Below, piece by piece: positions 1-8,382 of a DNA stretch of 64,000 nucleotides. The stretch comes from Desulforhabdus amnigena. Its GTDB lineage: Bacteria; Desulfobacterota; Syntrophobacteria; Syntrophobacterales; Syntrophobacteraceae. The position numbers and the translations under genes were made by a program. Where the stretch lies: the NCBI RefSeq assembly GCF_027925305.1, contig NZ_BSDR01000001.1:2011001-2075000 (forward strand). The letters are read 5' to 3'. Below the pieces are notes generated by a model that saw only the letters and a program-made list of their open reading frames with translations, made no database searches and was not told where the DNA came from. Positions within the stretch are counted from its first letter, which is position 1. The number at the start of each line of letters is the position of its first letter.

Positions 1-1385
1 TGCTCCAGCAAAATGAAATAACGGCTGTAGCTGGCATAGGTCCTGAAGAAAGTCACGTTTGAACCCAGCATGTCGTAGTAAGGGGAAGCCTGCAGCCGCA
101 AACGCCCCCCACGGGTTGGATCCAGCAGGTTGTCGCTGGTGTCCCAGTCGAATTGCCCGGGGAATGAAAGGAGCGCGAAATTCTGCTGATCCTCCGTTGT
201 CTGATCCACACGGGAAAGCCTGAAACCCGGACCGGCGCCGATTTTCATGCCACGCATCAATTCCCTCTGTACAATGAGGGAAGTCTCGAGGTTGTTGCTG
301 GTAAAGGCATCTGTATCATCCCTCGCCACTCGCAAGTTGGCGTTGAGGGATTGGTCCGGCCTCATGAAATCAGCCTTCTGGAACGTATTGTCCAAAGCGA
401 GGACCAGGCTCGAAATCGTCAAGGCCGTCTTGAATTTTTCGCCCTGGTGAAAAAGGTTGCGGTTTTCCCAGGAAGCGGTCACACCAGCGCCCTCATCGGT
501 TGCATAACTGACCCCCACTCGAACACTGCGATGCTTTCTCTCTTTGAGCTCGATGCTTATGGGAAGTTCGCCGTCGGCATCCAGGGCCTCGGCGTGCTTG
601 ATGAGAATGAGAGAAAAAAGCCGGGTTTCCGTATAACGCTTTCGAGCCTCCACGAAGAGGTCCCCATTGAAACGGTCTCCCTGCTTCCAGGGAAGCTTTC
701 GCCTGATGAAGCCCTCTTCCACCGATTCCAGCCCCTTTATATCCGTGGCCCCAAAATGTGCCAGGGGACCGAGCTCCATGCGATACGTCACCAGAACCCC
801 TTCCACACTGTGGTCCACCACCACTCTGCGTTCCATGATTTTGGCGAAGGGATAGCCCTGGGCCTGCATTTTCCTGAGGATCAGGTCCTGGGCATCGAGA
901 ATGCGCCGGGCGTTGGAAGGTTGCCCCACCTCAAGGTTAAGCTCCGCGGCGCTCGGCACCTTTACGGTCTCAGGAAAGGGCTCACCGCTCTCTTGAACGA
1001 TATCGACCGACTTCAGAAGGTAGGGGGGGCCTGTTTGAATATGAAACCTTACCTGGACGGGTTCACTCTTCTCATCGATCTCCACATCGATCTGGGCCGC
1101 ATAGTACCCCCGGGAACGAAGGGCCTGGCGGAAAAGTTCAATATCATCGCTGGTTCTCCGCTTGAGAAGATAGAGAGTGGCGGGCGGTTCATCCTGCTTG
1201 GCGAAAGTGTTGGAAAGCGCCTTCAATATTCCCTGTAGGCCCTTGTCGGCCACCCCCTCGAGAGTGACCTCATAAGGCACTCCCGATTCTCCAAGGGAGG
1301 TTCCGGCAGGCATGAAAACACTCAGAATGCCCCAGCACAAAAGGACCAGCCATTTCATCGGATAGCATTTTGCGGCGGTCTTCAA
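1..1385 (-). CDS. tamA: TamA-like Omp85 outer-membrane assembly protein (partial, C-terminus outside window)
   Basis: Reading from 1385 down to base 1 gives an uninterrupted protein that leaves the window before its stop. It begins with a hydrophobic signal segment (LVLLCWGILSVFMPAG) and then about 240 residues of POTRA-type sequence, enough for three POTRA domains, followed from about residue 275 by beta-barrel strands (SVRVGVSYATDEGAGVTASW). Three POTRAs then a barrel is the TamA arrangement, whereas BamA has five. TamA works with inner-membrane TamB in outer-membrane protein insertion or envelope lipid transport; tamB is not visible here. I chose a TTG start at 1383-1385 because GGAGGAGGAG lies 5 bases upstream; an in-frame ATG at 1356-1358 has no such site. 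A divergent BamA paralogue is the alternative. Confidence 0.8.
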   Translation of the reverse strand, partial: MKTAAKCYPMKWLVLLCWGILSVFMPAGTSLGESGVPYEVTLEGVADKGLQGILKALSNTFAKQDEPPATLYLLKRRTSDDIELFRQALRSRGYYAAQIDVEIDEKSEPVQVRFHIQTGPPYLLKSVDIVQESGEPFPETVKVPSAAELNLEVGQPSNARRILDAQDLILRKMQAQGYPFAKIMERRVVVDHSVEGVLVTYRMELGPLAHFGATDIKGLESVEEGFIRRKLPWKQGDRFNGDLFVEARKRYTETRLFSLILIKHAEALDADGELPISIELKERKHRSVRVGVSYATDEGAGVTASWENRNLFHQGEKFKTALTISSLVLALDNTFQKADFMRPDQSLNANLRVARDDTDAFTSNNLETSLIVQRELMRGMKIGAGPGFRLSRVDQTTEDQQNFALLSFPGQFDWDTSDNLLDPTRGGRLRLQASPYYDMLGSNVTFFRTYASYSRYFILLE

Positions 1386-1603
1386 AGCCACTCCTCCTCC
1401 AGGGTGATGACAAAAAGAACAATTCCGTGTATTTTATGATTCAGTTGTTCGCAGCGGGAATGAGCTTTTAACGGTCATGATACTGGAACACATCGGCTTA
1501 TTCAAGCTTAAGGATCACACTGAGCGCAAGCCGGTCCCCCTTCCCCCCCGGCCCTCTCCCAAGGGAATGGGGGAAACTTGGGGAGAGGAGGTGAAAATAC
1601 GGC

Positions 1604-3274
1604 ATGTCGGAAAAAAGATTAAATATATTCAGATGCATAACCATCACATCCCTTCTTTTGGGGTTTCTTTCATTTTCCACTGTATCGGCCCAGACACAAG
1701 CTATGGAAAATGCCGCACAAGGGGAACAGGGTGAACCGAAACAGGAAAAGCCCACGGTCCTCGATCAACTCAAAGAACTGTCTTCGGAAACAACCGCTCC
1801 TATAAAGACGGAAAAAATCGACAAAGCGGGAGAGAAAATCAGCGATCACATTGAAAAAATAGAGAAGGAAGCTTCTTCCCGTTGGGGGGACTGGATCGAT
1901 GCCGAACTGTTTTGGGGAATCACCTGGCTCAAGCTGGGTTTCTGCCTTTCCATACTCTTCTCTGTGTTTGTTTTCGAACGCCTGCTGCACTTTTTCATAA
2001 AGCGCAGGCTGAAGAAACAGTCGGATGAAGCCGCTCCCCCCACATGGCACACCATCCTCCTGAGGGGTATTTCAAAACCCCTTTCCCTCTTCATTTGGGT
2101 TTACGGAACCTATGGCGCCTTATCCCCCTTGTTTTCTCATTTCGCCAAACCGGGTGCCCTGCAGCTTTTCCACAATATCGCCAAATGGTGCGCAGACCTC
2201 GGGGGCACCATCGCTGCCCTGTGGGCCATCTATCGGCTGTTGCATCTCGTGGATTTTCAAGTCACCCGGTGGGCACGATCAAAGCAGGGCCTGTTCGGAA
2301 GTGGAATGATCGCCTTTTCGAAATGCAGTCGTGCTCCCGTAAAGATGCTCATTTTTCTCATCTTCTTTCGGTTGGCCGTCCCCTTTTTCGGCCCGGGGGA
2401 AGTCCTTCAAACGATCATCGGGCAGGTCTTCAGCCTGCTTCTCATTGCGGCGGTCGCATGGCTGATCATCGAAGGGACATGCGCCCTGGAAGATGTCCTC
2501 CTCGGGTACTACAAGATGGACGTCAGCGACAATCTCGCGGCAAGAAAAGTTCATACCCAGGTGCGCTTTCTCAGGCGACTCACCGTTGCATTGACGGTCA
2601 TCCTCGCAGGAGCCTCCATGCTTATGGTCTTTGAAAAAGTAAGACAACTCGGTGCCGGCATCCTGGCTTCCGCGGGTATTTTGGGTATCGTCGTCGGTCT
2701 GGCTGCGCAACGGTCCATCGCGAACCTCCTCGTAGGGCTGCAGGTAGCCATCACCCAACCCATTCGCCTGGACGACGTGGTGATCGTCGAAAATGAGTGG
2801 GGCCGCGTGGAGGAAATCACGACGACCTATGTCGTTGTCAAGATATGGGACCTGAGGCGGTTGATTGTCCCCATCACCTACTTTACGGAAAAACCGTTCC
2901 AAAATTGGACAAGGGTCTCGGCGGAACTACTCGGCACGGTTTTTCTTTACGTGGACTACACGGTACCCGTCGAAGCCGTGCGCCGGGAGCTGCACGGAGT
3001 ACTCGAAGCATCGGAGTTTTGGAACGGCAAGGCATGGGGACTTCAAGTGACCAACACCACCCCCCAGGCGATGGAGCTTCGCCTGCTCATGAGCGCCGAC
3101 GACGCCTCCGCGGCCTGGAGCCTGCGCTGTGAAGTGAGAGAAAAGATGATCACTTTCGTTCAACAGAACTTTCCGGAGAGCCTTCCCAAAATTCGAGCCG
3201 AATTCCGACAGGAGAAAACGGGAGAAGCGCCACCCTTTCTGGAAGAAGCGAGAGGGGATGTCTCCCCTGTCTAA
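1604..3274 (+). CDS. MscS-family mechanosensitive ion channel
   Basis: A 556-aa protein with an N-terminal signal peptide (about residues 1-29, ending near VSAQ), a charged periplasmic stretch rich in Lys and Glu, several membrane helices between about 100 and 345, and the MscS core from about 345. The core has the pore helix pattern LASAGILGIVVGLAAQ followed by SIANLLVGLQVAITQPIRL, then the beta domain with VEEITTTYVVVKIWD. MscS channels open on membrane tension and release solutes at hypo-osmotic shock. It is larger than E. coli MscS (286 aa) and resembles the extended inner-membrane paralogues. GAGGAGGTG lies upstream of the ATG. The signal peptide plus periplasmic domain is inferred; the core assignment is firm. 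Confidence 0.93.
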   Translation: MSEKRLNIFRCITITSLLLGFLSFSTVSAQTQAMENAAQGEQGEPKQEKPTVLDQLKELSSETTAPIKTEKIDKAGEKISDHIEKIEKEASSRWGDWIDAELFWGITWLKLGFCLSILFSVFVFERLLHFFIKRRLKKQSDEAAPPTWHTILLRGISKPLSLFIWVYGTYGALSPLFSHFAKPGALQLFHNIAKWCADLGGTIAALWAIYRLLHLVDFQVTRWARSKQGLFGSGMIAFSKCSRAPVKMLIFLIFFRLAVPFFGPGEVLQTIIGQVFSLLLIAAVAWLIIEGTCALEDVLLGYYKMDVSDNLAARKVHTQVRFLRRLTVALTVILAGASMLMVFEKVRQLGAGILASAGILGIVVGLAAQRSIANLLVGLQVAITQPIRLDDVVIVENEWGRVEEITTTYVVVKIWDLRRLIVPITYFTEKPFQNWTRVSAELLGTVFLYVDYTVPVEAVRRELHGVLEASEFWNGKAWGLQVTNTTPQAMELRLLMSADDASAAWSLRCEVREKMITFVQQNFPESLPKIRAEFRQEKTGEAPPFLEEARGDVSPV

Positions 3275-3277
3275 CTT

Positions 3278-3367
3278 GACATTGCCGGATTTCATCTGAA
3301 CCCTGGAGACACGGAGGGCACAGAGAAAGACTTTCAAATGAAATCCTTGTGTCCTCCGTGTCTTCAA
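3278..3367. repeat. Dispersed palindromic repeat, family A (copy 1)
   Basis: A 90-bp element between two convergent genes. It starts with GGATTTCATCTGAACC and contains an imperfect hairpin whose arms read ACGGAGGGCACAG and, after a loop of about 25 bases, TTGTGTCCTCCGT. Near-identical copies lie at 18177-18262 and, inverted, at 35843-35937. It may end transcription from both sides, but there is no clear T tract. Confidence 0.75.
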
Positions 3368-3417
3368 GTGGGACTTCAAAACCTTCCAGACGGAGTGACG
3401 GCTTTTACCGGGTCGCA

Positions 3418-4860
3418 TCAGTACATCGACACGTCCCATCCTCCCCCCAGGGCCTTGAAAAGGGCCACCAGGTTGCTGGAAACGATCTGTTCGCTTTGGG
3501 CCAGGCTGTCCTGGGTTTGAAAAAGAGACCTCTCGTTCACCAGCACATTGAGAAAATCCACCAATCCGCCGGAATAGAGCTCGTTGGAAATATCCACCGC
3601 GAGGCGGGTCGCATCCACCGACTCCTTCAGGAAACGGCGCGTCTTCTGTTCCTTGGCGTATGCCACCAGTGCGTCTTCGACATCTTTCAGGGCATTGAGG
3701 ACCGTCTGCTCATACCGCTCGGCGGCCTGCTCCTGCCGCGCGTTCTCCACGCGGATATTGGCCCGGATACGCCCCCCGCTGAAAACGGGCCAGGAAATGG
3801 TGGGACCAAAAGACCAGAAGCGGCTTTCAGGAAGCGCTATATCCGAAAAATTCACACTCTGCTGCCCGACAGACCCCGTGAGAAAAAATTTCGGGAAGAG
3901 ATCCGCCGTGGCGACGCCGATGCGAGCGGTTGCCGCCGCCAGTTCCCGTTCCGCCTTGCGCACATCGGGCCTGCGCCGCAGCAGTTCCGAGGGAAGGCCA
4001 ACGGGCACCTCCGGCGGACCGGTGGGAACGGGAGCCTCTGTCAGCAGTTCATCGAGCAGCGCGCCCGGTTCCCTGCCGAGCAGCACCCCGATCTGGTGAA
4101 TAGCCTGCCTTGCGGAACTCTCCAGCCTGGGGATTTCGGATTCGGTGACCGCCAGTTGAGCCCTGGCCTGTGTCACATCCAGTTGACTGCTGAGCCCGGC
4201 GGCAAAGCGCTCCTGAGTGAGCTCCAGCGTTTTGCGCTGCGAATCGATGTTTTCGGAGGCGATGGCGATGCGAAGCTGGTCTCCCCGCAACTGGATATAG
4301 TTTCGAGCCACTTCCGCAAGCAACGAAACTAGGACGTCGTGGAGGTTTTCCTCCGAAGCGCCGATATCCGCTTCAGCCGCTTCCACCGATCTGCGGATTC
4401 CCCCGAATATATCGATTTCCCAGCTGGCGTCGAAACCCGCATCGAAAAGGTCCTGTTCATTGTTTCCGCCCGTATTCCCGGCCTGGAATGCCGATGCGGA
4501 GGGAGATTGGTTTTCACTGCGCCGAATGCGTGTATACGAACCCGAGGCGGTGATCTGGGGATAGGCATCGGCGGCAACTACGCCTCTGAAGGCCCGAGCC
4601 TCACGCACGCGCGCCTCGGCCACCTTCAGGTCCTTGTTGGACTGGATGGCCTGTTCGATGAGCCCATCCAGTCTGGGATCCTTGAAAATGGTCCACCACC
4701 TGGAAAGATCCACCGGTTCCGGAGCGGCTTCCCCCTGCGACACTTCACTGAATTTCTCGGGCACCTCCATCTTTGGTTCAACGTAGTTCGGCCCCACCGT
4801 GCATCCAATGGATACGAGCAGACTCCAGACAACCAGCAATGCCGGCAATATTCGCCTCAA
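3418..4860 (-). CDS. NodT-family RND efflux outer-membrane lipoprotein
   Basis: An outer-membrane factor of the OprM/NodT type, the trimeric exit duct of tripartite efflux pumps. The signal peptide MRRILPALLVVWSLLVSIGC ends in a lipobox, and CTVGPNYVEP is the classic NodT mature N-terminus. Two OEP repeats follow, with the typical DASWEIDIFGGIRR segment near residue 150 and RRRPDVRKAERELAAATARIG near 310. I prefer the TTG at 4858-4860 because GGGAGG lies 10 bases upstream and the signal peptide then has its usual length; a GTG at 4894-4896 in the same frame is possible. No HlyD-type adaptor or RND pump lies next to it, so its partners must be elsewhere. Confidence 0.93.
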   Translation of the reverse strand: MRRILPALLVVWSLLVSIGCTVGPNYVEPKMEVPEKFSEVSQGEAAPEPVDLSRWWTIFKDPRLDGLIEQAIQSNKDLKVAEARVREARAFRGVVAADAYPQITASGSYTRIRRSENQSPSASAFQAGNTGGNNEQDLFDAGFDASWEIDIFGGIRRSVEAAEADIGASEENLHDVLVSLLAEVARNYIQLRGDQLRIAIASENIDSQRKTLELTQERFAAGLSSQLDVTQARAQLAVTESEIPRLESSARQAIHQIGVLLGREPGALLDELLTEAPVPTGPPEVPVGLPSELLRRRPDVRKAERELAAATARIGVATADLFPKFFLTGSVGQQSVNFSDIALPESRFWSFGPTISWPVFSGGRIRANIRVENARQEQAAERYEQTVLNALKDVEDALVAYAKEQKTRRFLKESVDATRLAVDISNELYSGGLVDFLNVLVNERSLFQTQDSLAQSEQIVSSNLVALFKALGGGWDVSMY

Positions 4861-5056
4861 CGGTAACAAACCTCCCATCATATTCAACAACTCCACTCAA
4901 ATTTCTTCCCACTTGTTGAATCCACAGCCGTTGAATCCAATAAAGCCACCATCGTGGCTCAAAAAAGGAGAAGCTCACAAAAGTCATCTCATTCATTGAC
5001 ACCCTTGGGGAAACATATCCTTTGCGGAGCGAAATTCAAAAGGTGATCATTATATT

Positions 5057-5183
5057 CTGCACGGATGAAATCAAAAGTCTTAATTCGATGGATTCGCAAA
5101 AAGCCGTCACCCCGGTTTTCACCGGAATGGCGAAATAACACCTTTCGGGAGTTTTTGCGAGAGCATCCATTTCATCCGTGCAG
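5057..5183. repeat. Long inverted repeat with internal hairpins, family G (copy 1)
   Basis: Perfect 15-bp arms CTGCACGGATGAAAT (5057-5071) and ATTTCATCCGTGCAG (5169-5183) enclose a second imperfect pair (GATGGATTCGCAAAAA, 5088-5103, against TTTTTGCGAGAGCATCC) and the core CCCCGGTTTTCACCGG. The core and inner arms match the element at 9978-10110. Nested inverted repeats of this size suggest a non-autonomous mobile palindrome, though no target duplication was recognised. Confidence 0.7.
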
Positions 5184-5327
5184 CGAGTATACACAGATGT
5201 CGCGGAATGGTTGAGAGGCAGCCGCTGTTGCATAGGGTATATCCCGCATGGTACGATTGTTCCCGGCGCATCCGGAATGCAATGGAAGTGTTTCTCCCCC
5301 TACCCATCCAGAAAAGGACAACATCCC

Positions 5328-6254
5328 TTGGAATGCATTCTTCTTGGAACAGGAGGCATGATGCCCATGCCTTACCGCCTGCTCGCATCGATGGCGGCAA
5401 GGATCGACGGCCGCATTTATCTTTTTGATGCCGGAGAAGGTACGCAGCTGGGTTGGAAAAAAGCCCGCCTGGGATACCGTGGTCTGCACGTCATCGCCGT
5501 AACTCACCTTCATGCCGACCACTGCCTCGGAATCCCCGGCCTCATGATGCTCCGGTCGCAGATGGATTCCCCTCCCCCTCTCACCATCATCGGCCCTCCC
5601 GGGATCGAGGAATTCATCCAGCTGAACCGGAAAGCCCTCGAGTTTCATGTCAACTATCCCGTCCTGTTTGTGGAATGGAACGAGGACGCACCGGAAATGG
5701 CTTACGAGGACGAAGCGGTCCGCATTTTCTGGCATCCCCTTCAACACACCCGTTTCTGCCTGGGATACCGGCTGGAGGAACGGGACCGGCCGGGCAAGTT
5801 CAATGCTCGACGCGCCGAGTCCCTGGGAATTCCCCAGGGACCCCTTTGGGGAAAACTGCAGCGTGGAGAAACCGTTCTGACTGAAACGGGAAAAGAAATT
5901 TCACCGGAACAAGTCCTGGGGCCGCCGCGACCGGGAAGACGTTTGGCTTATGTGGTGGATACCCTTCCCGTCAAAGGCATCTACCGGCTCTGTAAAGATA
6001 CCGATATTGCGTTCATGGAAGGGATGTTCCTGCCCGAGGACGCTCAGCACGCCGATGCCAAAGGCCACATGACTGTGACGGATGCGGCACGCATTGCCGG
6101 ACGGGCGGGAGTGAAACAAGCCGTGTTGACGCACATCAGCCCGCGTTACCATGACGAAGATCTCGAACGTCTCGAAGCCGCCGCCAAGGAACGCTTCGAA
6201 AAGGTGAGCATCGGCAGGGACCTCGACACTTACTCCGTCGCCCTGAAACCCTGA
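5328..6254 (+). CDS. rnz: Ribonuclease Z (tRNA 3' endonuclease)
   Basis: A metallo-beta-lactamase fold protein of 308 aa. RNase Z cuts tRNA precursors just 3' of the discriminator base using two zinc ions. Visible are the N-terminal strand ECILLGTGGMMP, FDAGEGTQ, the metal motif THLHADHCLG at about residues 59-68, and the later ligands in EGMF and LTHISPRYHDED. The reading frame stays open upstream to 5178, but that part runs through a palindromic repeat and is not protein-like. I chose the TTG at 5328, with AAAGGA 8-9 bases upstream, which places the N-terminus where the family starts and gives the usual 305-320 aa length. Confidence 0.9.
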   Translation: MECILLGTGGMMPMPYRLLASMAARIDGRIYLFDAGEGTQLGWKKARLGYRGLHVIAVTHLHADHCLGIPGLMMLRSQMDSPPPLTIIGPPGIEEFIQLNRKALEFHVNYPVLFVEWNEDAPEMAYEDEAVRIFWHPLQHTRFCLGYRLEERDRPGKFNARRAESLGIPQGPLWGKLQRGETVLTETGKEISPEQVLGPPRPGRRLAYVVDTLPVKGIYRLCKDTDIAFMEGMFLPEDAQHADAKGHMTVTDAARIAGRAGVKQAVLTHISPRYHDEDLERLEAAAKERFEKVSIGRDLDTYSVALKP

Positions 6255-6298
6255 GCACCAACACGGGCCGTCCCAAGGGGGACAGCAATTCTCATTCC

Positions 6299-6402
6299 GG
6301 ATGGTCTTCATGATGCTGTCATTTCCGACATCCCCCTCAATCCCCCTTCAAAGGGGAACTTTACCGGGGGCATGGGGGGTGTTCACTTTTCAAAATGAGA
6401 AC
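6299..6402. repeat. Dispersed repeat, family D (copy 1)
   Basis: Starts GGATGGTCTTCATGATGCTG and ends TTTTCAAAATGAGAAC, with a G/C-tract centre (CCCCCTTCAAAGGGG). A second copy with the same two ends lies at 33149-33272. Here it lies between rnz and the 52-aa gene. Confidence 0.7.
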
Positions 6403-6495
6403 CGCTGCAAGGTGGAGGGTGGAAGAGATTGTAAAAACAATGTAAAATCGTTATTTATAAAGATAAACGAGCTTACGGAAACAGAGGAGAAAATC

Positions 6496-6654
6496 ATGAC
6501 GCAAAAGGGTCGTTTCGGTAAGTATGGAGACTTGAAGCGAAAAGAGAAAATTCGTCAGAACAGGATCTTCCAGGCTGAACATCGGACGCACTTTCTCAAA
6601 CTGGAACGGTCCGGCATGACTGAAAAATCAAAAACAGGAGGCCACAATAAATAG
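6496..6654 (+). CDS. Small basic protein of unknown function (52 aa)
   Basis: ATG at 6496 follows GAGGAG at a good distance and opens a 52-aa frame. It is very rich in Lys and Arg (MTQKGRFGKYGDLKRKEKIR at the N-terminus), has no membrane segment or cysteine, and ends TGGHNK. Composition suggests an RNA-, ribosome- or acid-polymer-binding role, which is inference only. The frame continues upstream through a repeat, but the ribosome site supports 6496. It ends 7 bases before the acetyltransferase gene, so the two are probably cotranscribed. Confidence 0.6.
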   Translation: MTQKGRFGKYGDLKRKEKIRQNRIFQAEHRTHFLKLERSGMTEKSKTGGHNK

Positions 6655-6661
6655 GGTACAC

Positions 6662-7231
6662 ATGGAAACACAAGAAGAAGATATAGAACAAAAGAAAAAA
6701 CGGGCCAATGTAACGGTTCGACAAATGGGAATCGACGATCTGGCAGCCGTTTTTCACCTGGGTGAGAGGCTCTTCACGGCCAAGGAAATTCCGAACCTCT
6801 ATCGAACCTGGGATGAATACGAAGTCATATCGCTCTTTCAGACGGACTCGGAGTTTTGCCTGGTAGCGGAATCTGAAGATGAAGAAATCGTCGGATTCGC
6901 TCTCGGCACCACCGTGACCAAGAGCCACTCTGCCTGGAAGTATGGCTACCTTGTCTGGATGGGCATCGATCCCGACTACCACGGGCTGGGAGTAGCCTCG
7001 AAGCTCTTCAACCGGTTCCGGGATATGATGCTGGAAGAAGGCGTGCGCATGCTCCTGGTGGATTCCGAGGCGGACAACCTGCCCGCACTTCAATTTTTCC
7101 GCAAGATGGGCTTCAGGCACCCTCAGGAACACATTTACCTCGCCCTGAACCTGGACCCTCTGAAACAGCAGAGAGAAAAGAAAACCTTCGGGCGGACACT
7201 GCCCCGCTATAGAATGGACGAAGACGATTGA
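6662..7231 (+). CDS. GNAT-family N-acetyltransferase
   Basis: A 189-aa single-domain acetyltransferase. The acetyl-CoA loop is seen in VWMGIDPDYHGLGVASKLF (about residues 98-116), and the C-terminal part VDSEADNLPALQFFRKMGF is typical of RimI-like N-alpha or small-molecule acetyltransferases. It probably transfers acetyl from acetyl-CoA to an amine; the substrate is unknown. AGGAGG lies 20 bases upstream, further than usual, so the start is uncertain or coupled to the preceding small gene. The M20 peptidase gene starts 2 bases after its stop, which suggests an acetylation/deacylation pair. Confidence 0.85.
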   Translation: METQEEDIEQKKKRANVTVRQMGIDDLAAVFHLGERLFTAKEIPNLYRTWDEYEVISLFQTDSEFCLVAESEDEEIVGFALGTTVTKSHSAWKYGYLVWMGIDPDYHGLGVASKLFNRFRDMMLEEGVRMLLVDSEADNLPALQFFRKMGFRHPQEHIYLALNLDPLKQQREKKTFGRTLPRYRMDEDD

Positions 7232-7233
7232 GC

Positions 7234-8343
7234 ATGAAGACAACGGACACCCCCATCCAGCCTCAACGGGTAAGGCAGCTCCTCCGGGACATGATCGATA
7301 TTTACAGTCCTTCGGGCAAGGAAGAAGAGCTGCTCGAGTTCCTCCTCGATTACCTGAAACAGCGCGGCATTCCCGTGACCCTTCAGACCGTTGACGAGAA
7401 CCGATACAATATCCTGGCAATGCCTGCGGAAATGGAGCCCCGCCTGGCGATGATCGGCCACGTGGATACGGTGGTGGCCTACGATTTCGACCACTATGGA
7501 TTTACAGAAGAGGGCGACAGGATCATCGGATTGGGGGCGGCCGACATGAAGGGGGGGTGCGCCGCCATGATCGAAGCTTTCCTGACATTCTGGGAAAAAG
7601 GCTACTCACTGGCCCCTGTAGCCTTGGCCCTGGTAGTTGGGGAGGAGGAGGAAGGGGACGGCGCCATGAAGCTGGTCAAGGATTTTCATTTTCCGCGGGC
7701 CCTCATTGGGGAACCCACCAACCTGCAGCCCTGCCTCAGCCATTACGGCTACATGGAAGTCCAGGTCAACACCGAGGGAAAACGCATGCATGCCTCCCTG
7801 GCCAACCCGGGGCAAAACCCCATCGAGAACATGCTCAAGCTGCTCCTCAAGCTATCGCATTACATGGCGGCGGAACGCCCGGAAATCGTTTACAACATCA
7901 GGGAGCTCTCCAATTCCCAGGCGGGTTTCGCCGTGCCCGAAGCCTGTGAAGCCTGGATCGATCTTCATCTCCCCCCCTCCGCCCCCCTGGGGGAAATTAC
8001 CCTCGAGATCGAAGAGATTCTCATGCGGGAGCGCCAGGAAAACCCGGACTTCAACGGCACCCTTCGTTTCACGACGATTCATGCGGGCTACGAGCTTCCT
8101 GAAAAAGGTCCCCTGGTGCAATCCCTGAAAGAAATCTACGCCAGGCATTCCCTCCCCTGGAAACCTGAGGCCTTCCGCAGCCATTCCGACGCCAACCTGC
8201 TCTGGGCGGCGGGAGTCAAACCGATCCTCATGGGGCCGGGACAACTCGAAAAGGCGCATGCCCGCGACGAGGATGTCTCCTTTGAACAGGTTCTCACGGC
8301 TTGTGAGATCTACTACGACCTGCTCGTTTCCATCTCGAGCTGA
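7234..8343 (+). CDS. M20-family metallopeptidase / deacylase
   Basis: A 369-aa di-zinc amidohydrolase related to ArgE, DapE and LysK, which remove acyl groups from amino acids or cut dipeptides. Metal and catalytic motifs are clear: MIGHVDTV at about 75, LGAADMKGGCAAM with the bridging Asp, VVGEEEEGDGA with the catalytic Glu, LIGEPTNL, and near the C-terminus the last His in EKAHARDED. The lid domain lies between about 175 and 290. ATG at 7234 lies 2 bases after the GNAT stop; a TTG at 7228 that overlaps it is possible. The exact substrate cannot be told from sequence. Confidence 0.88.
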   Translation: MKTTDTPIQPQRVRQLLRDMIDIYSPSGKEEELLEFLLDYLKQRGIPVTLQTVDENRYNILAMPAEMEPRLAMIGHVDTVVAYDFDHYGFTEEGDRIIGLGAADMKGGCAAMIEAFLTFWEKGYSLAPVALALVVGEEEEGDGAMKLVKDFHFPRALIGEPTNLQPCLSHYGYMEVQVNTEGKRMHASLANPGQNPIENMLKLLLKLSHYMAAERPEIVYNIRELSNSQAGFAVPEACEAWIDLHLPPSAPLGEITLEIEEILMRERQENPDFNGTLRFTTIHAGYELPEKGPLVQSLKEIYARHSLPWKPEAFRSHSDANLLWAAGVKPILMGPGQLEKAHARDEDVSFEQVLTACEIYYDLLVSISS

Positions 8344-8359
8344 GGCCCCCATACGGTAG

Positions 8360-8379
8360 CGCCGCCTTCCACGGCGGCG
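8360..8379. repeat. Short GC hairpin between convergent genes
   Basis: CGCCGCC and GGCGGCG are separated by a 6-base loop, just after the M20 stop and a few bases before the stop of the convergent carboxypeptidase gene. There is no T tract, so it is only a weak terminator candidate. Confidence 0.4.
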
Positions 8380-8382
8380 AAC

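Noticed and set aside
351-1238. Plus-strand open frame of 295 codons
   Set aside because: Antisense to the TamA-like gene, which has a start with a strong ribosome site and a signal peptide.
5203-5240. tRNA-like stretch GCGGAATGGTTGAGAGGC
   Set aside because: It resembles a Ser/Leu tRNA D-arm at first sight, but no acceptor stem, anticodon arm or TTC loop follows.
5178-5327. N-terminal extension of RNase Z
   Set aside because: The extra 50 codons run through the end of a palindromic repeat and have no family similarity; the TTG at 5328 fits length and ribosome site.
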